Shown piece after piece: positions 18,332 to 26,989 of a DNA stretch of 64,000 nucleotides (position 1 is the stretch's first letter; the number at the start of each line of letters is the position of its first letter). A model generated the notes under the pieces. It did no database searches. It was not told where the DNA came from and worked only from the letters and a program-made list of their open reading frames with translations. Both the position numbers and the translations under genes were made by a program. The DNA lies in contig CAVXNJ010000001.1 in the NCBI GenBank assembly GCA_963763135.1, positions 372,001-436,000 on the forward strand. The letters are read 5' to 3'. Source of the DNA: JANMZO01 sp963763135 (GTDB lineage Bacteria; Actinomycetota; Acidimicrobiia; Acidimicrobiales; JANYDT01).

Positions 18332-19663
18332 TCACCACTTCGACACCAACCAGACCTGCAGCACGACGACCACGACGGCCTGGGCCGCGAGCCATATCCT
18401 TCGACTGGGCAGGAGCACAACGGCCGTCACGAGCCACGGGTAGAAGAGGATCCAAATTCGCTCCACCTCGCCCTTCGAATACTGCGATGCCGTTGCGAAC
18501 GCGATGCACAACAGCGCGGATCCGGCCAACACCCACACCCGCGTCCGGCGCATAGATGCGAGTCCGGCCAACACCGCCGGACCTACCGCAAAGATAAGCG
18601 CGCCTAGGTTGTTGACAAGAAAGAACCTCCACGGTCGAAACTGCGCAGTTCCGTGCCAGTAGAACCAGTTCGTGTTCTTCAGACCGTCGATCCACCAGAA
18701 TCCGAACAGCGCAAACGCACCAACGACGATGCCTGTGCCGGCCAGAGCAGTCACGCCCAACGCGATGCGCTGCCTCCATGGGGTGCGATAGGCCGCGATC
18801 GCAACACACCCGGGAACCAGCAGGAAGGTCGCTCCTGCGTACGTCAGAAGCAGCAGACCACCGAGCAGCAACCCCGACAGCGCGGCCAGAACGAACGCCA
18901 ATCGACCAGAGCGTTCCAGGCTCACCGCGACCAGCGCCACGGCGAGAGCACCGACGCCGGCGAAGAACGCGTCAGCCGATGTTCCCATCCACATCGAAAA
19001 CGGCGCAAGCACCAGGAACGGAGCACACCGGCGGGTTGCCGATTCGCCGACAACGAGTCGAACAGTGACAAGCACGCCGCCAACGGTCATCGCGACGCCG
19101 AGGTACGACAACGCACCGGTCACCCATGGTCGGTCCAGTCCGATCGCCGCCAGGCCTTTGAGGAGCAGGATGAAGCCCGGTGGATGTCCCTTAAGGTGCA
19201 CGCTGAAGTTGCGCAGGAACTTGCGGCTGGCGTACAGGCTCAGCATCCGACCGGCGGTAGGTAGATGCGCAAGATTCGCCCAGTACTCCGTTCGGTGAAC
19301 CACAGGGTCCAGAATCCGGCTGAACCCGTCGGATGCCGCAAGTGCAAACGTGAACAGCGCTCCCACCGCGGCACTCACCGCGGTCAGACGGCGAATTGAT
19401 AAGCGCGCAGATACTTTCGGTCCGAACACGATCACGGCCGCGGCAATGATCACGGCCGGAAGAATCGCAGGGGACAGTCGCCAATCAAGCGTTCCGACCA
19501 GGGGCGGCGCACCGAGCTTGATGTCGGGGTTCTTTCGCTCGACCCGTCGCCCCCAAACGGAAACGACTACGACAACGGACAGCGCGATCGACAGGACCGC
19601 AGCGATACTCAACCAACGAAACGGGACCGAAGCTTCAGGGGGCTCGTCGGCCGGGAGAGTCAC
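18332..19663 (-). CDS. Polytopic membrane protein, GT-C glycosyltransferase-like
   Basis: A 443-residue protein with about ten to twelve membrane helices. An extracytoplasmic loop before the central helices contains HLKGHPPGFILLLKGLAA; HPPG is a motif common in GT-C (ArnT/PMT-like) glycosyltransferases. An acidic first loop of the ArnT type is not clear. Upstream of the DUF167 gene on the same strand with a 40-base spacer, so the two may be co-transcribed. Assignment as a sugar transferase is inference from topology and the single motif. Confidence 0.6.
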   Translation of the reverse strand: MTLPADEPPEASVPFRWLSIAAVLSIALSVVVVVSVWGRRVERKNPDIKLGAPPLVGTLDWRLSPAILPAVIIAAAVIVFGPKVSARLSIRRLTAVSAAVGALFTFALAASDGFSRILDPVVHRTEYWANLAHLPTAGRMLSLYASRKFLRNFSVHLKGHPPGFILLLKGLAAIGLDRPWVTGALSYLGVAMTVGGVLVTVRLVVGESATRRCAPFLVLAPFSMWMGTSADAFFAGVGALAVALVAVSLERSGRLAFVLAALSGLLLGGLLLLTYAGATFLLVPGCVAIAAYRTPWRQRIALGVTALAGTGIVVGAFALFGFWWIDGLKNTNWFYWHGTAQFRPWRFFLVNNLGALIFAVGPAVLAGLASMRRTRVWVLAGSALLCIAFATASQYSKGEVERIWILFYPWLVTAVVLLPSRRIWLAAQAVVVVVLQVWLVSKW

Positions 19664-19785
19664 CGAAGAAGTATTGCCGCTGGCTTGGCCAAGGACTTTC
19701 GGTCGTTCTCAGCAGCCACACATTTGACGCAGAACCGATTCGACTCGACTCGCCTGGGCCGAAAGAGGGTTCAGCCGGGGCTGAT

Positions 19786-20259
19786 TCAGCCGGCGAGCGA
19801 GAGGACCGGGTCGGCCGACGACCGGGTGCGGCGCGATGTCGACGGCGCAACGTTGGTCGGTGCGGACGCCAGAAACGCGGCGAGTTCTCGTTCGAAGTCG
19901 GCGTTGGCTTCGAGGTCCGTCTTTGACACGGAGATCGCCCGGCCGAAATCGCCCCGAATGGTGAGTTCCTCGATGTTCATCTCATCGCGGTCCCACACGA
20001 CATCGCGGACCTGGTTTCGGTCGAGCTTGGTCGATCCGAGGACCGAGTGAAACGACAATGTGGTACCGGTCAGCTCGTAGCGGGACTCGCTCATCCCCAC
20101 CCAACCGGCAAAAACAGCCAGGGCGACGACCGACACGAGGCCACCGGCACGAGAGGCCATGACGAACGAAACCGCGAGGCCCACGACGATTGCGGCGCCG
20201 AAAGCCTTCACAACGGCAGGCGACGGACGGTGTCCTCGTGTACGCAATGTTGTGGTCAT
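19786..20259 (-). CDS. Membrane protein with PH-like domain
   Basis: A 157-residue protein with two adjacent membrane helices (about 18-55) and a C-terminal soluble domain (SRYELTGTTLSFHSVLGSTKLDRNQVRDVVWDRDEMN) of bacterial PH-like character. A GAAGGAG ribosome-binding site precedes ATG 20259. The product probably sits at the membrane with the PH-like domain in the cytoplasm. Its function is unknown. A 10-bp inverted repeat lies 24-52 bases upstream and may control it. Confidence 0.6.
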   Translation of the reverse strand: MTTTLRTRGHRPSPAVVKAFGAAIVVGLAVSFVMASRAGGLVSVVALAVFAGWVGMSESRYELTGTTLSFHSVLGSTKLDRNQVRDVVWDRDEMNIEELTIRGDFGRAISVSKTDLEANADFERELAAFLASAPTNVAPSTSRRTRSSADPVLSLAG

Positions 20260-20282
20260 CCGGGGCTCCTTCAGCGTGTCCG

Positions 20283-20311
20283 CTAATTCCGACTAACCCT
20301 ATCGGAATTAG
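20283..20311. promoter_or_regulatory. Perfect 10-bp inverted repeat, candidate operator
   Basis: CTAATTCCGA (20283-20292) and TCGGAATTAG (20302-20311) are exact reverse complements separated by nine bases. The element lies upstream of the PH-like membrane protein gene on the minus strand. On that strand no T-run follows, so an operator fits better than a terminator. On the plus strand a T6 run begins 17 bases further, which leaves weak terminator activity possible. Confidence 0.55.
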
Positions 20312-20361
20312 GGAGATTTGGGAAGTCCTTTTTTCGCAGTGTGGAAACCTCGGGAATCTGG

Positions 20362-21096
20362 TCAGGTTTGGAGGTTGCGTCGAAACAGGTCGTGGAGCCG
20401 GGACCAGTGCCGCTCGGCCGCCTCGCGGTCGTACGCCGGCCTCTGCGGAAACACGAAGCCGTGTTCAGTTCCGGGATACCACTCCACCGCTCCAGACACC
20501 GACGAGGACGCTTTCGCCGTCTCGAGCGCCGACGCGAGCTCGGCCACCATTGCCGGCGGCGCCCAGTGGTCGGTCTCGGCGCAACCTACGTACACTTCGC
20601 CGTTTATCTCCGCGAGATGGCGGTGCGGGGAATCATCGGCCTCGACGGCGAGTCTCACACCGTGGAACGACGCCGTCGCCCGAACCTGCCCGGGCAACCC
20701 GGCGGCCGCCATCAGAGCGAACGGACCGCTCATGCAGTAGCCAACCACGCCAACCTTCGACGTATCTGCAAGCGGTTCGGCATCGGCGAAGGACAGCATG
20801 GCCCTGGCGTCGTCGAGCACTATCGCGTTGGTGAGAGAGTTCATCAGCTCGAACATCCGGTCGCGATCTCCGGTTTCGAAGACGTTGAACGCCGGCACCT
20901 GCCGGTAGTACAGGTTCGACAGGATCACGAAGTAGCCGGCGCTCGCCAGACGCCTCGCCATGTCATGGAGCTCTTCGCGTTTCCCGGGCGCATCCATGAA
21001 GAACAGCACCACGGGACGGGGGCCGGAATCGGGGTGCACGACGAAGGACCCCATGGCCCCGTCGGCGGTCGGAATATCGAGATGACGTTCGATCAC
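20362..21096 (-). CDS. Dienelactone hydrolase family protein
   Basis: A 244-residue alpha/beta hydrolase. It has the family nucleophile motif GVVGYCMSGPFAL with Cys at about residue 135, an acid in CAETDHWAPP, and the catalytic His in YPGTEHGFVF. Length and motif order match dienelactone hydrolases, which open lactone or enol-lactone rings in aromatic degradation; related members act on other esters. The substrate cannot be read from the sequence. It follows the small helical protein gene (ends 10 bases away) on the same strand, so both probably share a promoter. Confidence 0.88.
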   Translation of the reverse strand: MIERHLDIPTADGAMGSFVVHPDSGPRPVVLFFMDAPGKREELHDMARRLASAGYFVILSNLYYRQVPAFNVFETGDRDRMFELMNSLTNAIVLDDARAMLSFADAEPLADTSKVGVVGYCMSGPFALMAAAGLPGQVRATASFHGVRLAVEADDSPHRHLAEINGEVYVGCAETDHWAPPAMVAELASALETAKASSSVSGAVEWYPGTEHGFVFPQRPAYDREAAERHWSRLHDLFRRNLQT

Positions 21097-21106
21097 GAGT
21101 GTCCCG

Positions 21107-21358
21107 TCATTTCACTTTCAGTTTCAGGTAATCCGCCAGCGCCGACGCGTGGCCGTGCGCTCCCGATCCAAAGACCCCGCCGGTACGGGCCTTGTGCACC
21201 CGATCCTCCAGTGTCTCGAGCATCTTCGAGATGTCATCTTCGGGCCCAGCCTTCAGCACCGCCTGCACCGCCTGTTCGATGTCGCCGAAGTGCTCCCGCA
21301 CCTGCGCGTATTCCTTTTCGAGTTCTTCCCTGGCTTCGGCGAGATTGTCTTTGGACAT
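21107..21358 (-). CDS. Small hypothetical helical protein
   Basis: ATG 21358 gives 83 residues beginning MSKDNLAEAREELEKEY. The protein is charged and helical over about 60 residues, with a Gly/His turn (GGVFGSGAHGHASAL) before a basic end. The longer reading from 21469 is Arg/Trp-rich and unlikely. No family is recognised. It lies 10 bases upstream of the dienelactone hydrolase gene and divergently from the transporter gene. Confidence 0.6.
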   Translation of the reverse strand: MSKDNLAEAREELEKEYAQVREHFGDIEQAVQAVLKAGPEDDISKMLETLEDRVHKARTGGVFGSGAHGHASALADYLKLKVK

Positions 21359-21490
21359 GTCGCACACGCTACCTGTCAGCCACCGCCATGGCCACGGCAA
21401 CCGGACACTCCGAACGGACGCTCCCGAACGGACGCGACTCGTCACCGAAAACGGCCGACCGATTGGCACCGGCCGGGAGAAGGGAGTCGA

Positions 21491-23050
21491 ATGTCGCCCG
21501 TGACCGAGACGCGCAATCCGCCAGCCGGTGTCGCTTCGCCAGACCCGATGTTCACCCCTCGCCAGCTCTGGGTGATTCTCGGCTCGTTGATGATCGGCAC
21601 GGTGTTAGCCGCCCTCGACACCACGATCGTCTCAACGGCCCTACCCACGATTGCCGGGAAGCTTGGCGGCTTCTCCAGCTACGCGTGGGTGGGCACCTCC
21701 TACATCCTGACGTCGACGATCGCCACGCCGATTCTCGGCAAACTCGGGGACTTATACGGACGGCGACCCGTTGTTCTCGGCGCAATCGCCGTGTTCGTGG
21801 TGGCGTCGCTGCTGTGCGGGCTCTCCCGCAACATGCCCGAACTCATCGCCGCGCGTGGATTACAGGGTCTCGGCGGTGGTGGGATTCAGGCTCTCACCTT
21901 CGCCATTCTGGGCGATCTGGTTTCGCCCCGTGAACGCGGCCGCTACATGGGTCTCTACACCGGTATCTTCGCCGGAGCTGCGGTCGTGGGGCCGCTCCTC
22001 GGGGGATGGATGATCTCCAACTTCTCGTGGCCGTGGATCTTCCTCATCAACCTTCCGGTCGGAATCATCGCTCTGGTGGCGATCAGCGCCACGCTGAAGA
22101 TCCCGGTGAAGCGGCGGGCGGCCAGCGTCGACGTGCGCGGTGCAACGCTCCTTTCATTGGCGCTCGGGAGCCTGATCCTCGGGCTGGATCGCGGGAAGCA
22201 CGGTTGGTCGAGGATGCCGGTGTTTGCATTCTTCGCTGCGAGCCTGATTGCCTTCGCGTTGTTCTTTCGGGAAGAAGGTCGGGCCAAGGAACCGATCATT
22301 CCGCTGCGACTGTTCTCCAACCGGGTGTTTGCGATCGCCAGTGCGATGGGATTCCTCGCCGGCTCGCTGTCGTACGGCGCCCAGCAGTTCCTCCCGCTGC
22401 AGTTCCAAGACGCCGATCTGCTCTCCCCCACCAAAGCCGGCCTCTGGCTTTCACCGATCATGGGCGGCATCATGATCGGCTCGGCTTTCGGTGGGCGTCT
22501 GATTGCCGCCACCGGAAAGTACAAGCGGTTCCCGATCATCGGAAGCGTCTGCGCGATTCTCGGCGTGTCCTACTTCTCCCGGATCGGAACGACGACGCAC
22601 TTCTACTGGCTCGTGCTCCCGATGCTCGGAATTGGCATCGGGAACGGCACCACCTTCACGACAACGAGCATCGCCACGCAGAACGCCATCGACGTCAGCG
22701 ACATCGGCGTCGGCACCGCGACGCTGGTGTCGTTGCGATCCCTCGGAGGCTCGTTGTCGTTGGCGATGTACGGCACGCTGTTCACGGCCCAGGTGACGTC
22801 GTCGTTGCGGCACGAACCGGGTGCCGCGGGGAAGGTCGGGGCGGTTTCGTCGTTGGTCCGCGAACCGGCCAAGATCCGTGCGCTCGACCCTGACCTTCGT
22901 GCTGCAGTCGCCCGAGCGGTCACGAGCGGTACGAACCGGGTCTTTCTTGTCGCTATTCCTCTCGCGGTACTCGGTCTCGTTCTCGGCATTCTGTTGCCGG
23001 AACTCCCGCTGCGCACGACCGCCGCTGCCGCCCACGCCGAAGGTGTCTGA
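21491..23050 (+). CDS. DHA2-family MFS drug exporter (EmrB/QacA-like)
   Basis: ATG 21491, with GAGAAGGGAG upstream, gives 519 residues and 14 predicted membrane helices. Family features: LDTTIVSTALPTIAGKLGG in helix 1 (motif D1), WVGTSYILTSTIATPILGKLGDLYGRRPV (motif A) and RGLQGLGGGGIQALTFAILGD (motif B-like), then GPLLGGWMISNFSWPWIFLINLPVGI (motif C). It exports small lipophilic or cationic compounds using the proton gradient. Specificity cannot be predicted. The next gene starts 53 bases downstream on the same strand. Confidence 0.93.
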   Translation: MSPVTETRNPPAGVASPDPMFTPRQLWVILGSLMIGTVLAALDTTIVSTALPTIAGKLGGFSSYAWVGTSYILTSTIATPILGKLGDLYGRRPVVLGAIAVFVVASLLCGLSRNMPELIAARGLQGLGGGGIQALTFAILGDLVSPRERGRYMGLYTGIFAGAAVVGPLLGGWMISNFSWPWIFLINLPVGIIALVAISATLKIPVKRRAASVDVRGATLLSLALGSLILGLDRGKHGWSRMPVFAFFAASLIAFALFFREEGRAKEPIIPLRLFSNRVFAIASAMGFLAGSLSYGAQQFLPLQFQDADLLSPTKAGLWLSPIMGGIMIGSAFGGRLIAATGKYKRFPIIGSVCAILGVSYFSRIGTTTHFYWLVLPMLGIGIGNGTTFTTTSIATQNAIDVSDIGVGTATLVSLRSLGGSLSLAMYGTLFTAQVTSSLRHEPGAAGKVGAVSSLVREPAKIRALDPDLRAAVARAVTSGTNRVFLVAIPLAVLGLVLGILLPELPLRTTAAAAHAEGV

Positions 23051-23103
23051 CCCGCGCCGACGGGAATTCGGCGCGTTGCCCCGATCGGACCTAAGTTGCA
23101 GGT

Positions 23104-23934
23104 GTGAGCGATCAAACATCCCAGACCCCGCCGAACGCCGATCCGCAGATGGCCGCGATCTGCGAAGACCTTGAGGCGGAAACCGCCGACTTGCTGAAGC
23201 TCATCGTCGGGCTCGCCCCGAAGCATTGGGATATGGACACGCCGGCAGTCGGTTGGTCGATCCGCGATTCGGTGAGCCACCTTGCGTTCTTCGACGAGAC
23301 CGGAAACCTTGCGGCAACCGACGCTGAAGCGTTTGCGGCAAGCGCCAAGGAACTGATGGCGAGCACCGATCCGGGAGTGGGCGGAATCACCCGCGGCCGG
23401 TCGATGAAGCCCGTCGAAGTACTGAACTGGTTCATAAGCGCACGTAGCAATATGATTGCGACGTTCCGGAGTCTCGACGCCAAGACCCGCCTCCCCTGGT
23501 ACGGTCCGGCGATGGGCGCGTTGAGCTTCGCCACGGCCCGTCTGATGGAGACGTGGGCCCACGGACAAGACGTGGCCGACGCTCTCGGGGCGACCCGCCC
23601 GGCCACCGCTCGGCTGAAGCACATCGCCCACATCGGCGTGCGCGCCCGGCCCTACAGCTACATGGTCAACGGGAAAGAGCTTCCACCCGTCGACGTCGCC
23701 GTGCGTCTCTCAGCACCCGACGGATCGACGTGGACCTGGAACGATGAAGCGGCAGAGCAGAACCTCGTCAGCGGCGACGCGCTGGAGTTCTGTCTGATTG
23801 TGACCCAGCGCCGTCATCTGGCCGACACGTCGTTGAAGGTGACCGGCGATGCGGCTACCGAGTGGATGGCGTTCGCACAGGCGTTTGCCGGCCCCGCCGG
23901 CACCGGTCGCGAGCCGCTACCCAATCCGGCCTGA
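23104..23934 (+). CDS. TIGR03084-type mycothiol/metal-binding protein
   Basis: A 276-residue protein with the DinB-like four-helix N-terminus found in maleylpyruvate-isomerase-type proteins: the segment WSIRDSVSHLAFFDE and the downstream METWAHGQDVADALG supply His and Asp metal ligands. The C-terminal part (RPYSYMVNGKELPPVDVAVRL...) matches the TIGR03084 family layout. Start is GTG 23104. Members are mostly actinobacterial and are presumed thiol-dependent enzymes; the reaction is unknown. It supports an actinobacterial host. Confidence 0.82.
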   Translation: MSDQTSQTPPNADPQMAAICEDLEAETADLLKLIVGLAPKHWDMDTPAVGWSIRDSVSHLAFFDETGNLAATDAEAFAASAKELMASTDPGVGGITRGRSMKPVEVLNWFISARSNMIATFRSLDAKTRLPWYGPAMGALSFATARLMETWAHGQDVADALGATRPATARLKHIAHIGVRARPYSYMVNGKELPPVDVAVRLSAPDGSTWTWNDEAAEQNLVSGDALEFCLIVTQRRHLADTSLKVTGDAATEWMAFAQAFAGPAGTGREPLPNPA

Positions 23935-23983
23935 GACGCAGACCCGGGTCAGCGGGCAGGACCCGGGGAACTGCCGGACTCGG

Positions 23984-24730
23984 TCAGCGGGATGCAGCCT
24001 GCTCGACCAGGGCGTCGAACAACGCCTGCTGGGCCGAGTCCTGGTGCGCCGTGCGCTCGGGGTGCCACTGGATTCCGACGAGCCAGCCCTTGGCTATCGA
24101 CGGAGCCAACTCCACAGCTTCGATGACGCCGTCGCTGCTACGCGCGCTTACGACTATTCCGTCGCCGAGCACATCCAGGATTTGATGGTGATAGCTCCAA
24201 CACGTCTCGATCGTTGACGCTCCACCCTGGGTCTTCGCCAACAACGTGCCGGGCTCGATTTCCACACTGTGTTCGGCATGACCCTCGCCGGGCTGACCGT
24301 GTTTGCCGTAGCCGGGTTCGCGGGTGATGTGCTGCACGAGTGTGCCGCCGCGAGCGACGTTGAGTACCTGCATGCCGCGACAGATTGCAAGGGTTGGAAC
24401 CCCTTGTTCGACTGCAGCGTTCACGAGTGCAATCTCCAACGCGTCGGACTCTTCGTACACACCGTACGTTCGAGGGTGCCGCTCGGCTGCGTAGCGGGCC
24501 GGGTCGACGTCGCCGCCACCTACCAGCACCAGACCGTCGATACGTGCAACGTAGTCGTTCGCCTCGTCGGGGGTCATCAATCGCGGTGCGACGATCGACT
24601 CCATACCTCCGGCGCGCCAGATGCCTTCGAGGTACCGGGTCTGAATGACCGCCGACACGGAATCGGGCCAGTGCGCGACTTCACCGGCTTCGCGCGGACG
24701 ACACGATATGGCGATCAGCGGTTTTGGCAT
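23984..24730 (-). CDS. Gamma-glutamyl-GABA hydrolase-like class I amidotransferase (PuuD-like)
   Basis: A 248-residue class I glutamine amidotransferase fold. The nucleophile Cys lies in LAICRGMQVLNVA (about residue 115), the catalytic His in VGIQWHPERT near the C-terminus, and the oxyanion strand is GLVLVGGGDVDPARY. It matches peptidase C26/PuuD proteins, which hydrolyse gamma-glutamyl-GABA. The glutamine synthetase homologue 41 bases upstream on the same strand supports a gamma-glutamylated polyamine or amine route. Confidence 0.87.
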   Translation of the reverse strand: MPKPLIAISCRPREAGEVAHWPDSVSAVIQTRYLEGIWRAGGMESIVAPRLMTPDEANDYVARIDGLVLVGGGDVDPARYAAERHPRTYGVYEESDALEIALVNAAVEQGVPTLAICRGMQVLNVARGGTLVQHITREPGYGKHGQPGEGHAEHSVEIEPGTLLAKTQGGASTIETCWSYHHQILDVLGDGIVVSARSSDGVIEAVELAPSIAKGWLVGIQWHPERTAHQDSAQQALFDALVEQAASR

Positions 24731-24771
24731 CGCTCAATTGTCGCAGTTTTCCGCCAACGAGAGGAAACGGC

Positions 24772-26178
24772 CTACCATCGCTCGAAATTGCGGCGAAGTT
24801 CCCAGTCGGTGACGGTCTTGTTGAAGTACGACCACTCGTGTTTCGCGGTGGTGACCATGTGGTTGTGGGCCAACTCGCCGAACGCGTACCTGGCCGCCTC
24901 CGAGCCCTCGAGCAGGTCAATCGCTTCGACGATGTTCCATGGGATCCGGGCCACTTCTTTGGACTCGTAGGCGTTACCCTCGAACGGTTTCTCCAAGGCC
25001 AGACCCTGTTCGATCCCGTGCAACCCGCCCGCGATCACCGCGGCGAACGCCAGGTACGGGTTGGCGTCGGCGCCCGGGATCCGCGTCTCGACCCGCATGC
25101 TCGGCCCGTGGCCCACGAGGCGGAGACCACACGTGCGGTTGTCGCTCCCCCAGGCCACCGCGGTCGGCGCCCAGCTCCCGGGTTGGTAGCGCTTGTAGGA
25201 ATTCACCGTTGGGGCGAACATCCACGAGAACTCACGGGCCGTGGCCAGCATCCCGGCGAGGTAGTGCTGGAAGTTCTGCGACATCCCGTAGTTGCCGTCG
25301 TGCACGCCGGTCGGATCGGCGCACACCGACTTGTTCGTCTCCGCGTCCCAGATGCTGGAGTGGATATGACACGACGAGCCGGTGTCGTTCATCGAGTACT
25401 TCGCCATGAAGGTGATGGCGCGACCCGCAAGCGCCGCGATCTCCTTCGCCCCGTTCTTGTAGATGGCCAACCGGTCGGCCATTTCCAGCGCTTCGGCGTA
25501 GCGGAGGTTGATCTCGTGCTGAGCGAAGCCGGCTTCGCCTTTCGAGCATTCGATCGGAACGCCGGCGCCTTCCATACCGTTGCGGATCGCCCGGATGATG
25601 TGCTCATCCTTGGTCGTCTGCAGGATGTGGTAGTCCTGGATCGTGTTGGAGTCGGGCGTGAGGTCGCGGTACCCCTTGGCCGCCGCTGACTCGAAACTTT
25701 CCTTGAAGAGGAAGAACTCCAACTCGGCGCCGCACTTGACGCCATACCCGAGCTTGGCGGCTCGTTCCAGCTGCCGTTTCAGCATCTGCCGCGGCGAGAC
25801 CTCAACCGGCTGATTGTGTTCGTCGAAGATGTCGCAGATGACGAGCGCGGTCTTCTCGAGCCACGGCACCCGGCGCAGCGTCGACATGTCGGGAACACAC
25901 CGCATGTCGCCGTAGCCCGCTTCCCAGTTCGCAAACGTGTAGCCCGGGAGCACGTTCATTTCCACGTCGGTGGCGATCAGGTAGTTGCATGCTTCGATGC
26001 CGTGATGAAGCGTGTCATCGAGAAAGAACTTCCCCGTCATCCGTTTGCCCTTCCACGAACCCGCCAGATCGGGAAACACCACGAGCACCGTATCGATGTT
26101 GTCCATCCGGATCTCATTCTTGAGTTCCTCTTCCGACAGCAGGCCCGGAAGACGATCAGACGAATACTCAGTGGACAT
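24772..26178 (-). CDS. Glutamine synthetase family protein (gamma-glutamylpolyamine synthetase-like)
   Basis: A 468-residue enzyme of the GlnA superfamily. Active-site segments are GAELEFFLFKE, the second metal site GFAQHEINLRYAEALEMAD, FMAKYSMNDTGSSCHIH, and VNSYKRYQPGSWAP with NRTCGLRLV and RVETRIPGADANPYLAFA. The Tyr adenylylation loop of housekeeping GlnA is not evident. Pairing with the PuuD-like gene favours glutamylation of a polyamine or ethanolamine over ammonia assimilation. Four 13-nt repeats lie 70-125 bases upstream of its start. Confidence 0.88.
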   Translation of the reverse strand: MSTEYSSDRLPGLLSEEELKNEIRMDNIDTVLVVFPDLAGSWKGKRMTGKFFLDDTLHHGIEACNYLIATDVEMNVLPGYTFANWEAGYGDMRCVPDMSTLRRVPWLEKTALVICDIFDEHNQPVEVSPRQMLKRQLERAAKLGYGVKCGAELEFFLFKESFESAAAKGYRDLTPDSNTIQDYHILQTTKDEHIIRAIRNGMEGAGVPIECSKGEAGFAQHEINLRYAEALEMADRLAIYKNGAKEIAALAGRAITFMAKYSMNDTGSSCHIHSSIWDAETNKSVCADPTGVHDGNYGMSQNFQHYLAGMLATAREFSWMFAPTVNSYKRYQPGSWAPTAVAWGSDNRTCGLRLVGHGPSMRVETRIPGADANPYLAFAAVIAGGLHGIEQGLALEKPFEGNAYESKEVARIPWNIVEAIDLLEGSEAARYAFGELAHNHMVTTAKHEWSYFNKTVTDWELRRNFERW

Positions 26179-26250
26179 ACAAACTCCTCAACACACAATG
26201 GATGACTAAATCTATGGCGATCAACCCGTGGGAGGAAACCACGGACCGAA

Positions 26251-26302
26251 ACGGCGAAATGAAACGGCGAAATCAAGTGGCGAAGTGAAACGGCGAAATG
26301 AA
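26251..26302. repeat. Four 13-nt tandem repeats
   Basis: Units ACGGCGAAATGAA (26251-26263), ACGGCGAAATCAA (26264-26276), GTGGCGAAGTGAA (26277-26289) and ACGGCGAAATGAA (26290-26302). They lie in the spacer between the dedA stop and the glutamine synthetase start, both on the minus strand. Confidence 0.85.
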
Positions 26303-26323
26303 ACCTTGGACGTCGTTCGACGG

Positions 26324-26989
26324 CTAGAGACGGGCGGTGAGCTTCTTCTTCACGAAGTACAGCAGACCACCAATCACCACGACGCCGCCGGCCACCCAGC
26401 CGATCTGCTTCACGATGTCTTCGGCCCGCTCGCCGAGCTTGTACCCGCCGTAGACGCAAAGCGTCGCCCATGAGATCGCGCCGACGAGATCGAAGGGAAG
26501 GAAGTCCCGTTTGTAATTCATTCCGGTCATCCCGGCGGTCGCTGGCATGACCGCTCGCAGCAAGCCGACCCAGCGGCCAACCAGCACGACGACGCCGCGC
26601 CGTTTTCGGATGAGCGACTCTGTTCGCTCCCAGTTTTCTGCGCCGAGCTTCGACCCCAGTTTGGATGTTCGCAATCGCTGCCCGTAGCGCTTTCCGAGCC
26701 AGAATCCTGTTGCGTCGCCGAGGATCGCGGCGGCGCACGCGATAACGAGCAGCGCCACGATGTTGACGTTGGCGTTGGCCTTTCCGCCTCCGCTCGCTGC
26801 GATGCCGGCCAGGATCAGCGTGATCTCGCCCGGGATGAAGAACAGCATCGAAGCGGTTTCGAGATACGTGAGGAGCGCCGCGGCGATGTAGAGCCAGGGT
26901 CCGGACAGTTTCTCGAGGAAGTCCGAAACTGCCGACGCCAACACCAGGGCATCGCCGGCCGAGCCGACGAGACCCGAGAGCAGGCTCAT
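26324..26989 (-). CDS. DedA family membrane protein
   Basis: A 221-residue polytopic protein with DedA hallmarks: FIPGEITLILAGIAASGG, GDATGFWLGKRYG, the SNARE-associated domain segment RKRRGVVVLVGRWVGLLRAVMPATAGMTGM, and a C-terminal helix ending in basic residues. DedA proteins are undecaprenyl-phosphate or phospholipid flippases or exporters. Its start overlaps the SDR stop as ATGA (26986-26989), so it is translationally coupled to that gene. Confidence 0.92.
   Translation of the reverse strand: MSLLSGLVGSAGDALVLASAVSDFLEKLSGPWLYIAAALLTYLETASMLFFIPGEITLILAGIAASGGGKANANVNIVALLVIACAAAILGDATGFWLGKRYGQRLRTSKLGSKLGAENWERTESLIRKRRGVVVLVGRWVGLLRAVMPATAGMTGMNYKRDFLPFDLVGAISWATLCVYGGYKLGERAEDIVKQIGWVAGGVVVIGGLLYFVKKKLTARL

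Noticed and set aside
20341..21933. Plus-strand frame of 530 residues
   Set aside because: It runs antisense to the dienelactone hydrolase and into the transporter in a wrong frame, with Arg/Pro-rich composition.
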